Source: Spinellus fusiger
Taxonomy: Eukaryota; Mucoromycota; Mucoromycetes; Mucorales; Phycomycetaceae
Direction of reading: 5' to 3'
NCBI GenBank assembly: GCA_025094145.1
Contig: JALLLS010000042.1
Span: forward strand, 186,001 to 250,000
DNA: 64,000 nt
Each line of letters starts with the position of its first letter. The first letter of the stretch is position 1. Made by a program: the position numbers and the translations under genes. The notes below the pieces were generated by a model. That model saw only the letters and a list, made by a program, of their open reading frames with translations, did not search any database and was not told the origin of the DNA. This document shows positions 33,945-44,043 of this stretch, one piece after another.

Positions 33945-35831
33945 ATGAACTATTCTGTACCAATGGATGGGATTTTACCAGGAGGACGTTTAAAACATTT
34001 CAAAGACAACTGGAACAAAATGATTTCACACAGTTGGCCCTCATCAGTAGTCAAGGACGGCTACAGACTACAATTCACACACACGCCATCACCATGGAGG
34101 ATAAGGCCATTAAGAATGTCAACAGAGGATCAGGAAGCAGTAGATGTGGCAGTACAGAGGTTCCTAACAGCAGGCATTGTCCAAATATCACCCACTCAGG
34201 ACAAAAGCTATTTGTCCAATCTATTTACAGTACAAGAGGCGACAAAGCGGAGACCAATATTATATTGCACTCACCTGAATCACTTTATGCAAATACAGGA
34301 TTTCAAGATGGAAGGTGTCCCAGCATTGAGGCAGATCATAGAGAAGGACGATTACATATGCAAATTGGACCTCAAGGACGTATATGTGGTAGTAACAATA
34401 CACAAAGACTCATAGAGATTTCTTACCTTCAAGAATAGAGGAACAGTATATAGTTACACCTCCCTAGCTTTTGGATTGAGTGTAGCACTCAAGATTTTCT
34501 CGAAATTAATGAGATATGCAGTAGAGCCTTTGAGAGCAAAGGGAATACGTCTAGTATATTACCTCAACAACATTTGCATTCTAGAGAAGTTGGAAGAGAA
34601 GATGAAGTCAGTGGTAGCCAAAGTTGTAAACCATTTGGAAACACTGGGCTTCATGATCAACAAGGAAAAGAGCAAGATGATTCCATACAAATGCCAGGAA
34701 TATCTAGGTTTCTCATTCAATACAAAGACAATGAAAATTACACTTCCTCAGACCAAGGTCACAAAACTGTTACAAAGATTATGCTAAGCCAAGGCTCCTA
34801 CACAGAGATCATGTTGGTGGATAGCAGGTCTTATAGGGAAGATGATCTCAGTAATAACAGCCATTGGGGAAGCACTTCTTCACATATGATATCTACAGAG
34901 AGATATGTCCAGGAGCTTACACCAGAACCAGAACCAATAGGACAGGGACTGCCACCTAACAAAAGACTCACGCTTGGAGATCCAGTGGTGGAAGGAATGG
35001 CTAGTGAAGAAGAATGGTTTACCTATACAACAGCTACAGTTTCCAACACCATCAGCCACAATATATGTGGACACATCAGAAACAGGATAGGGAGTTTACT
35101 CGCATCTAGTCAAGACAGCGGGTTACTGGAGCAAGAAGGAACAAGAGACCTCAATCAATGTGAGGGAACTCACAATATACTTTGCCATCTTGATGCATAC
35201 CAAACAGCTACAATCCACAGCATTCAGGATATTCACAGACAACATCACAGCTCTAAAGTATGTGACAAAAGCAGGTGGAACATCATCACCACTGCTTCAG
35301 GACCTAGCAGTCAAGATACAAGATCTGTGCAATACTTACCAGTTGACAATCCACTACCAACATGTGCCGGGCATACAGAACATCAATGCAGATACCCTAA
35401 GCAGATCGAAGAGACCGATGTACGAAAGTCCTATTCCTCCAGAATTCTTCAAGAAGATACAACAGAAATGGAGACAGATGAACCTGAAGGTGGATACTTT
35501 CGCAGCACAGCACAACCACCAACTGCCTACTTATTGGACTTTCCGGGAGAATCCCTTTGCCCAACAGGTGGATGCGTTCCAACAGTCATTGAAACGACAG
35601 GATCTATATATGTTCCCACTATGGAAGTTGATTCCCCAAGTACTCAAGAAGATGCAGAAGGACAAGACATCAGAGGCAGTTCTAGTGACGCCAAATTGGC
35701 CCAGCCAATATTGGTACCCAATGGTACTTCGCATGAAGCACATCTCAAAGCCACTCATATGGGACATGAACAACAGATGGAGCTTGATTGCATGGCGATT
35801 ATCAACAAGAAAAGGCAGGCCAATGGCCTAA
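33945..35831 (+). pseudogene. DIRS reverse transcriptase / RNase H, inactivated
   Basis: One frame throughout, with stops at 34413, 34785, 34938 and 35088. RT blocks: GGRLKHFKDNW, then LDLKDVYVVVTIHKDS (block A), SLAFGLSVALKIFSKLM (block B), and YYLNNICILEK where the catalytic YLDD is now YLNN, followed by EYLGFSFNTKTMKI. RNase H: IYVDTSETG (first Asp), INVRELTIYFAI (Glu), IFTDNITALKYV (Asp) and GIQNINADTLSR. After this comes the DIRS-typical PIPPEFF...WRQMNLKVDTFAAQ segment. Four stops and loss of both active-site aspartates rule out activity. Confidence 0.9.
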
Positions 35832-36859
35832 ACAGTACATTGATACAACATCTGGCAAAGTCTCGACGTACAAGTACAGGCAAAGCCTATGATAATTCAT
35901 GGAAGAAGTTTGCAGAATGGTGTTTGATAAGAAAGGTAGATCCTGAAATCTACAATGTTCAGAATGTCCTAGAGTTCCTGCTATCTCATGTTCGACTACA
36001 ATACTCAACTTTCAATGGATACAGATCAGCAATTGCTTCGGTATACAATGTTTTGCATCCAAATGAATTACCACTGACAGACAATCAAAATACTGCAGAT
36101 TTCTTCAAAGCAAAGAAACGCTCAGAAGTAAACATCCCTACAGTATCCCAATTGGAGACATGAGATCTAGATATCTTGACAAAATACATTAAACAACATC
36201 TGTCACCAAATGGTGAGTTATCTACCTACAACCTGCAACAGAAGGTGATCCTATTATTGTGCATCCACACCATGTGGAGACCAAGAAGTGATATAGGGGG
36301 CTTACAGTACAGAGATACACACCTGATTATGGAAGGCGAGTCCAGTGTAGTGATGGGAGTAGTTATCCATGCACGAGAGCAAAAAGAAGCACAACAAAAG
36401 ACCTCGAAGCTAGGACTTCTAAGAGAAAAAGAAAGTTGGGAGCTGTGTGCAGTCAGAGCACTAGCCATTTTCATGGAACAAACTAAGGACATGCAAAACA
36501 CATTGCCAGAAGACCATACCCTATTTCTTAATAACCTTGACCATGCAATATTCAAGATAGGAAACATCAGTGCAGCAACAGTGGCCTACTGGGTCAAAAT
36601 CCATATAAAGAAAGCAGGGATTCCAGAAGTATTCAGTGCACATTCTATAAGATCAGCATTGAGCACAAAGACAATAATGAGAGGCAATAGAATCAACAGT
36701 GTCAAGAAACATGCCAATTGGAGCATCAACTCCAACACATTTGAACGCTATTACTATAAACCAACATTACAACAGCATGCCAGCACAGAAATACAAAACT
36801 CTATTTTTCTGCAACAGAAAACAATACCACTTTGGATTCCAAAGCAGAGGCAACAATGA
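35759..36859 (+). pseudogene. DIRS tyrosine recombinase, one premature stop
   Basis: Overlaps the end of the RT-RNase H frame in another phase. The N-terminal core-binding part (STGKAYDNSWKKFAEWCLIR; YSTFNGYRSAIASVYNVL) is followed by TGA at 36161-36163, then continues in frame. Catalytic residues are visible: first Arg in MWRPRSDIGGL, AHSIRSA (His-x2-Arg), KKHANWSI (His/Trp) and the Tyr in FERYYYKP. Apart from the single stop the recombinase looks complete. Its natural stop overlaps the dyad site of the internal complementary region. Confidence 0.88.
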
Positions 36860-36883
36860 TTGTATTAGGTACAACATACAATC
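36858..36883. promoter_or_regulatory. Candidate recombinase site in the DIRS internal complementary region
   Basis: Identical to 32880-32905. It is followed by aagaagttgtcgaagtgaag, which matches the complement of the right outer end (about 37100-37132) with a few changes. Together this is the sequence of a circular junction copied into the element. Confidence 0.6.
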
Positions 36884-37274
36884 AAGAAGTTGTCGAAGTG
36901 AAGGAAAAAGAAGTGGTATCGGCCCACCCTTGGTATAGACGTCTTTTTGGATAAAGAATTGAAAGATCCCGCCCAAGATACCAATAGGAAAAAATGGAGG
37001 TAGAATAAGAAAACTTGGCTTGAAAGATTTAGAGTAAAAGAGGATATATTTTTTAAATTTTTATATGAAAATAAAGCGCGGCTCAGAGAGCCTATACCAC
37101 TTCTTCTTCCTTCGCTTCGGCAACTTCTTGATTTTCATTTTTTGAAATCCTGAGAAACAATATGCTTCACGGATAAAAATGCTACGACCTCAAAACACAT
37201 ACTAATAACTTCAAATTCAACAAAAAGATAGTTTAACATATTGTTTATATTAATGTATATAAAAAAGTTTTTAT

Positions 37275-38085
37275 TCAATATTTTGTTGGACCACCTTTGG
37301 CATCAATAACTGCCTGGCAGCGATCCTTCATTGAGCCAACTAAACGTTCGGCAAGATCAACGTGGATATTTCCCCAAGCTTCTTCTAAAGCTGTCTTGAG
37401 CTCATCGATATTTTTGATACCGGCTCTCTTGTCATTGATAAGCTTATCAAGACAGCTCCAGAGATGTTCAATGGGGTTGAGATCAGGGATTTGTGTGGGC
37501 CAATACTTAAAGAACTCTAATTTGATGTGGCTTTTTTTCACCATGTTGTATAGCCATCTGTATGGCAGCTAACCCCATCTTCTTGGAATATAAAGTCCCT
37601 GTCTTCTTTCTCATTCAATTCAATGAACCATGACAAAAGTTTTCCTGCTAAAATGCTGACAAATATGTCCTGATTTACAGTGCCATCAATAAAGACCAAA
37701 GGCCCAAATCCACCAGCCCAGAAACAGCTCCAGATCATTATGCTGCCTTTCCCCCATTTGGTTGTAGGTATGATATGAGCAGCGTTGTATCTCTCTTCGA
37801 TCTTTCGAACTACTCTGGTTTCTTCCTGGTAGTCCTCTACTGTAAACCGTGACTCATCAGACCATACAACGCGTCTCCAGTCCTCAGGGGTAGACGTGTA
37901 CTAGTAATATTGACTCTAATAATATTTTGGACAGTAGACTTGCTAATGCCAACGACCTTTGAAATGCTACCCATAGAGTATTTTTCTTTTAAGTTGGTAA
38001 ACACCCTATTACTCTCTTTCTTCAAGCTTATTATAAACTCTAGAGTTTGTAGTTGAAGATTATGCCTTTGAAATTTGAGATTGCT
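37275..38085 (-). pseudogene. Tc1-like transposase relic
   Basis: Minus strand: an N-terminal helix-turn-helix (EKYSMGSISKVVGISKSTVQ, about 38000-37930), then directly the first DDE region (ALYGLMSHGLQ, from a Ser-Asp-Glu-Ser context), GGFGPLVFIDGTVNQD, IFQEDGVSCHTD, DLNPIEHLWSCLDKL and DRCQAVIDAKGGPTKY. About 50 residues between the DNA-binding and catalytic domains are missing and two frame changes are needed. Terminal repeats could not be fixed. It lies between the right end of the DIRS element and the second LINE copy. Confidence 0.8.
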
Positions 38086-38171
38086 TAATGTAATGTGATT
38101 CTGTGATAAAAAAAAAGATGAATCATGTTTAAAAATGTATAAATTAGGTCGTATACTTTCTAATTTTGTGT

Positions 38172-39095
38172 CTTCGATGGAAGCCAGTAGCAAATTTACA
38201 AGTAGCTTCACGCTTGATTCGCCGTCTTCATCATGCCCATGCTAGAAGGGAAATTCTCTTAGCTGCTCTGTTAGTGAGATGCTGTCTTCCTCCCCTGACG
38301 GTTGATTTCAATAAACACAGACCAGGGATCTACGATCTTAGCCCAGTGGTGAGTTGCCAGAAATTAGGAAATATTCCTATTCACAAACTGAGCTCTCGCT
38401 CTTTCCGTCGCCTGGCTCTGCCTGCTCAAGCAGTTCCTTCCTTCAGCCATCCTCTCACAGCAATACAGTGGAAGGACTTCCGGCACTTTCAAATACAACA
38501 CTCGGCGCGCAATGTGTGGTTTCGCCTACTTCATGGTAAACTGCCTTGCAGCCAACGACTCCACTCTCTTGTTCCTGCAATTCTTACCTCCATCTCCTGT
38601 CTCTTGTGCAACCACCCTGTTGAAGATCCTCTTCACTTCTTATTCCAATGCCCACCCAAGTGGCAGGTTTGGTTTGATGTGTGGTCGTCTCAATTTGGAC
38701 ATTCACCCACCTTCTTAACCATTTCCGATGCTCTTTTTGCACTATCTTTTCCATACGAAAATGCACATGAGTCTATGTACTCTTGCCAAATTATTAATTC
38801 AATTTTACTAGCCATTTGGAGAGCACATTGGAGACTTTTTTTTGATGATGAGCCTTTTCTACCCATTGTGGTAGCCCAATGTGCAGTCTCTTTGGTGACT
38901 ACTCTGGCAAAAGAGCAAGAACTGAAGACTGATCTGTAGTTTTTTTTTTCTTTTTTTTTCTTGTTTCTTTTTCTTCTTCTTTTTTACCCTTTTATTTATA
39001 GCTATATCTTTTTCTCTCGCCTTCCTCCCTCTTTCTGACAGGTTGTGCCTGTAAATAAAATTGAAGTCAATGACTTTCTTGCAAAAAAAAAAAAA
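38172..39095 (+). mobile_element. 5'-truncated LINE, copy 2
   Basis: The frame from 38166 to 38939 is nearly identical to the last 257 codons of the LINE at 19428-20700 (zf-RVT block CLLCNHPVEDPLHFLFQCP). Ends in a 13-nt poly-A (39083-39095). Similarity starts abruptly at cttcgatggaagcc, so this copy is truncated about 350 bp further in than copy 1. The few residue differences lie mostly in its first 60 codons. Confidence 0.87.
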
Positions 39096-39163
39096 GACAT
39101 GTCAAAATTGTTTTAATAAAAGTATCTCATTCTTGAGTCTGATATTCTTTATTGAATTTAACA

Positions 39164-39914
39164 ATGAGTAAACATCTCAAAAACTACCAACTATATAAAG
39201 AAGATGGTCACCTCTATCTGGCTGATAGGATTATTAAGCTATATGGTCTCAAGAATATTGAGATCTTATTACTTGAATCGTCAGGCTCCTTTGGCTCAAA
39301 TGATAAATCATAGATTTCATTTGATTATCATAAGGGTCTCTTTGAAGCTCTTGCAATGTTGAAATGTATTGCTGATGAGCTTCCTATGACAACTATGGAG
39401 ACACTTCAACATTGCAAGGTATTTTTATTACATGGTGCAGGTAATATACAAAGCTCATTTGTCTATTTATTTTTGCCCTGTCTCTTACATCATCTAATTA
39501 CCTTAAGAGAGAACATCTATCTTTGGGGCTTACGTTTTGAGCCAAAAGGCCTGATCTTTGAATTATGGCTCGAAAACACATTGTATACTAAGCCTGGCAT
39601 TGATGATAAATTGGACGCTCTTCCCCGTTTCTTGAAGTTCTTCTGGAGCATGAAGGTATTTGTTTAATTTTCCTGTCCATTTGAATTACACTTGATTAAC
39701 CTTTGTTTTTTTATGGTAGTTCCTCTTGAATGGGAGCATCTTGAACATTGCCCAGCTCAAAAAAGAGCATAATGAATATTTAGTAAAGAATGGGTTTAAT
39801 GGTGTCACTCCTTCATATACTCTTTCTACAATCGTTAACCCATCCATCCTTAAATTACTTGAAGACAAAGCAGGTATGCATTTAATCAGACCATTCTATT
39901 GTGACTCTTCTTAA
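39164..39914 (+). pseudogene. Multi-exon hypothetical gene with a premature stop
   Basis: ATG 39164 opens HLKNYQLYKEDGHLYLADRI, continuing IIKLYGLKNIEILLLESSGS to TAG at 39311-39313, then FDYHKGLFEALAMLKCIADE in the same frame. Three introns are plausible: after GGTGCAG (39440), after FFWSMK (about 39656, ending tatggtag) and after EDKAG (about 39873). The exons after splicing (NIYLWGLRFEPKGLIFELW; FLLNGSILNIAQLKKEHNEY) look like genuine protein. I do not recognise a named domain; it may be a decayed member of a lineage-expanded or element-borne family. An LTR-like repeat follows 20 bp downstream. Confidence 0.5.
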
Positions 39915-39934
39915 TACTTAGTTTGCTTTTATAT

Positions 39935-40070
39935 TGTTGGAAAACCCAAAAACAAGAGGTGTGTTTGTTTGAATTAAAAGGATATATTTCTCAAAGATTC
40001 ATTGTATGAATTTTGGTCTACTTATATACATATTTTTTCTATGCTACAAAAGTCTAAGTTATACGACAAT
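39935..40070 (+). repeat. LTR-like repeat (TGTTGGAAAACCC)
   Basis: Starts TGTTGGAAAACCCAAAAACA and continues with gaggtgtgtttg...ggatatatttctcaaag, a diverged relative of the 24871 repeat. The 3' end is unclear. Confidence 0.55.
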
Positions 40071-40342
40071 AGCTTCTCAGCAAATTCAGGGACAGTTTCC
40101 CCTCCCTTGTCCTATATCTGTTTCAGAGGGAACCCCCTTCACATTTACAACAATAGGAGACCAAGTAGCTACAAAAGTTATACTCACACCAAAACACTCT
40201 GATGTTGTACATATCAATGACTATATTATACATAGATTTCCTTTTGGAGATTTTTTTTTAGTTTTTACAGTAATGATAAAGCACTTACAGATGAATTAGC
40301 TGTGGATCTTCCAGTTGAACATCTCAATAGCATAAATCCAAG

Positions 40343-40607
40343 CGGATAATCATTTTCCATAGATAGAAATATCAATCATCCCATCAATAAAAACACAAAC
40401 CACTTAAAAGAGACCACACAATAGAAGAAGAGTTGTTAGCAAGGCGTATAACTAAGAGACAATACTTTAGCAAGAGAGGAATCTCTTTTAGAATTAGTAG
40501 ATACTATAAATTAGAAAAGTATACAACAAGTGTGAAAGAGTAAATAAACATCAGACTTTGTTTACTCTTTGAACTGCCCGGATTTCTTTTGGTTAAACCC
40601 GTAGACA
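40343..40607 (+). repeat. Solo LTR-like repeat, copy C (diverged)
   Basis: Related to copies A and B throughout (cggataatca...ttactctttgaactgcccgg...ggttaaaccc) but with many substitutions and small deletions; the first TGT is lost. Older than the other two. Confidence 0.7.
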
Positions 40608-40800
40608 ACACAGACGGACTTCCTCCTCAACACTTGAAGCTGAAAATAGGGTCCCCTACAATGCTACTTCGGAATCTGGATCCCAGATTAGATATTAATA
40701 CAGTTCTGATAAACATTGGCTTGATGTACACACCCAAAGGGCAAAAATTCCCCAAAGCAAAGCGTAGGTTGCAAAATTCCCGTCGTGAGCCGATGTATGG
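40607..40800 (+). pseudogene. PIF1/Helitron-type helicase fragment
   Basis: Directly after LTR copy C the frame reads DGLPPQHLKLKIGSPTMLLR NLDP (given in two parts), which matches the conserved C-terminal block of PIF1 and Helitron helicases (PxHxLxLKxGxPxMLLRNLDP). The usual following NGTR is not found. Only about 30 residues are convincing. Confidence 0.55.
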
Positions 40801-41335
40801 CTGCTAGTGGTAGCTTACTGGAATATAGTAAATCATTTGATCTAATTGATCAGATGTGCTTTACTTCTATAAGCAAATGGTAATAAATAGATGCTAACAG
40901 GCATACATTTTAATACCAAATGTCGTACTACGGTTCCATGTGGTAAGCGTAGGACATGTTTCCTCATGCAAGAAAAGATTTATTTTGAATAAAAAGGTTT
41001 ATCAGTGTGTGTAATTTTGTAATACATAGATAGTATTGGGAATGTTGAAGAATCTAGTTCACATATTCCAAAAGACATTGCTACTGTATAAATTAGATTA
41101 ATTTGACATGGTCTGAAAAGTATATAAGTAGTTGTAAATGTTGTAGTATAGAACTGTGAGAAACATAACTCTTTTTATTACCAAATACACTTCTTGTTCC
41201 TATTCTTTTCTGAACAATAATGTACGAACATATTATGCTGCTGACAAAAGAATGGATAAATATAACTTTTGGTGAGACAAATACAATGCAATCGGTTATC
41301 AAAAAACAAAACTTTGAGTTCTTAGAGAAAGAAAT

Positions 41336-43700
41336 AGAACATGATAGCGATAGAACCTAAGAACAAATATTCTGTTTTAGGGTCTTATTATAATTATAAT
41401 AGTAGTGGTAATAGTAAAGAGATCACACAAGCTTCAATGGTAAATGCCTCCGTATTACCACATGACATTCACTTATAAAATCTAACAAAAGTCTGTCTCT
41501 TTCTGCTTTGTCTCATTAAATGTCTTCATTCTTATCACTCCCGAATCCTCAAGTTATCAGTGAAATCTTGAATGATTCAAAACTACCACTGATGAGTGCC
41601 GTGGCTCTAGTTACTGCTGCCTATTCAGTATATTATATTATGAAAAAGGACAAAAACCAAGACTTTGACTCAATCCCAATGCCAAAAGGAAACTACCCAA
41701 TTGTTGGTAAGAACCATACCATGAACTATTGAAAGATTCATCATGTATTTTAGGCCACATACCACACCTTGTTAACTATTCTCAACTTAAACTTCATGAA
41801 TGGCATAAAGAATTGGGTAAATAGTGTGTTCTATTCATGTTGGCATAGATTAACTTATACACTTCCAGGGCCTATTATTCATATCAAGATGGGCGCAAAA
41901 GACTTCATCATTATATCTGATCCAGGACTTGCCCATAAAATATTTGTAACTAATGGGGTTAGCACTTCTTCACGTCCACCTCATAAATTTAGTGATAAAC
42001 ATCACAGTTATGGTGGCAGGTAAAATGCAACAAATCTATGATGTGTATAGAGATCTAATTTCTACTTTCTCTTTGAACTTTAGAGGCATTGTTTTTGCTA
42101 AATACGGAAAAAGATGGATAAACACAAGAGCAGCTGGTAAAGGAGAAAAAACTCATAAGCTCTTGGCTGTATTAACAACTTATCATAGCTACCAATTTCT
42201 TATCACCCAAGGCTGTGAATGCTTCTAATGATGTACTCTTATTTGAGACAGAATGTCTTGTAAAAGAATTGATGGCACAAACAAAGTCAAAGAAGAGCGT
42301 GAATCCATTTAACTATGCTAACTGTGCCTCTCTTAATGTGATATTGAGCTTATATTGTGCGATACGTGTGGATTCACCTGAAGATCCATTATACAAAGAG
42401 ATTATAGAGGCTATTGATGTTGTTGTACAGAAGGCTAGTTTTGAAGAAGACATAAGCTCGTATATTCCTGCTTTATCTTTTATTGACTATATAAGTGGTA
42501 AAGATAAGAAAGACAGTGAATGGGTTCGTAATTCACGTGACCCTCTCATGAAGAAGTTACTTAAAGAAGCCTTCGAGAGCGACACCAATTCAGCCTTCAA
42601 AAAGATACATGAATCGAATGAAAAGACCCAATTCGAGGAAAAAGATTTTATTGTGATTATGAGTGAGTTGAATTACATAAAGGCTCTCAGTATTCTACGA
42701 GACTAAACTCATTTTTTAGATGATATTATTGCTGCTGGAACAGACACTGTTGCTACAACAATTTCGTGGGCTTTCCTTTTCTTATCACACCATCCAGAAA
42801 TCCAGAAAAAGATTTGTGATGAGATAGACACATTTGTTACCAAACATGAACGACTACCAGATTTCTCAGAACGTGAACATTTCCCCTATATACTGTCTGT
42901 TCAAAGAGAAATATTACGCAATCTCCCTGTTTCTTCTTTGGGTGTTCCTCATGTTGCTGATAAGGATAGTCAGTATATTATATCTGCTCAATACTAAAGG
43001 AAACTGATTCATCTTCTCTCATTTTATGTAGTCATAATTGATAACTATCTGATCAAAAAAGGATCAACACTTCTTAGCAATATGTATACTATGCACCGAA
43101 ATCCTGATGTTTATTCCGAACCAGATAAGTTTATTCCGGAGAGATTTATGAACAACAAAAGTACAATGTTTGCATCAGCAAATGGAAACACAAGTGAGCG
43201 CGATCACTTCAACTTTGGATGGGGAAGGTAAAAATAAACAGCATAATATCACTTATCTTTGATTTGCTAATGTTAATGTGTGGCGCTATAAAGACGTATT
43301 TGCCCTGGAGCTTATCTGGTAATATCTCCAAGAAATATTTGAGTTTGCCTTTTAACAAAATAATTTTATTTGGCCATCCAATAGGCTGAGACAGAGCTCT
43401 TTTATGTTTATGTCAATCTTTGGTCACGCTGTACAATTGAGCCAATGCTTGATTCCAATAGTAATCCTGTATATACCGATTACACGAAATCTATAAGCCA
43501 TGGCTTGACTCTCCGTCCTATGCCTCATGAATTAAGTTTGTTGAGCGTCCTGACAAATTACTTTAAAATAAATTATATTGTTAGAACACATAATTAGAGC
43601 ATCAATTTATTCACTCTGCCAAATTAGCTAATATTTGCAAACAATTATTTAAATGACTTACATGGAGGCTTCTCTGAAAAATACAGGAGATATATATTTA
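41336..43700. repeat. Segmental duplication, arm 2 (inverted partner 9467-11832)
   Basis: Carries P450 copy 2. The outer borders lie near tagaacatgatagcg (41336) and ggagatata (about 43696), beyond which the two arms are unrelated. Confidence 0.9.
41520..43597 (+). CDS. Cytochrome P450 monooxygenase, copy 2 (altered C terminus)
   Basis: Exons 41520-41706, 41754-41816, 41869-42019, 42084-42136, 42189-42662, 42720-42968, 43032-43227, 43294-43318, 43385-43597, giving 536 residues. Exons 1-8 encode the same protein as copy 1 where I compared them, including AAGTDT, EILR and the split haem loop with its Cys. The final exon differs: substitutions start around 43450, and loss of one base near 43535 (AAGTTTG versus AAGATTTG in copy 1) shifts the frame, so the last residues read SLLSVLTNYFKINYIVRTHN instead of RFVERPDKLL. 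The haem site lies upstream, so the enzyme could still fold, but the changed tail suggests relaxed constraint. Substrate unknown. Confidence 0.85.
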
Positions 43701-44043
43701 GTAGAATGTAGTATAAAATCTACATCGGGTATCAATGTTCTTTATTCTCCAAGTGAATATAAAATATAGAGGCAGTATTTTGATATTTTAATATATTTAT
43801 ACAGTCAAAACATATAGATGTATAATGGTTATTGCTTCAATTATAAATTAACTAAAAGAAAAGAAAAATCAGTCCTTGTAAATCACACCATTTTTATACT
43901 AAAATAAATAAATAATATACACTATATCCTTCATTTCTTATAACAATGCCTTTTCTCTGTGTATATTCTGTCCAACACCGTGGAATTTGTTAAAGCGTCT
44001 GAGATATATACTAGTTGGCTAATGAATAATACACAGCCACACT
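43701..44043. other. AT-rich spacer, nothing recognised
   Basis: Sequence beyond the end of the P450 duplication. No open frame of note and no similarity to the flank of copy 1. Confidence 0.5.

Larger units (their letters stand above)
32880..37132 (+). mobile_element. DIRS-type tyrosine-recombinase retrotransposon, complete but mutated
   Basis: About 4.25 kb. Gene order gag, RT-RNase H, tyrosine recombinase with overlapping frames. Ends are inverted: 32931-33015 on the left is repeated as its complement at 37017-37103 on the right (ctctctgagccgcgctttat). An internal complementary region after the recombinase (36858-36920) joins a copy of the left outer end to the complement of the right outer end, the hallmark of DIRS elements, which replicate through a circular intermediate. 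No target-site duplication is expected or seen. All three genes carry stops. Confidence 0.92.

Noticed and set aside
32866..38165. Shared 14-mer attagaaagtatac at the DIRS left flank and, inverted, at the LINE copy 2 left flank
   Set aside because: Longer than chance alone would predict, but AT-rich and without further extension; I could not tie it to any element end.
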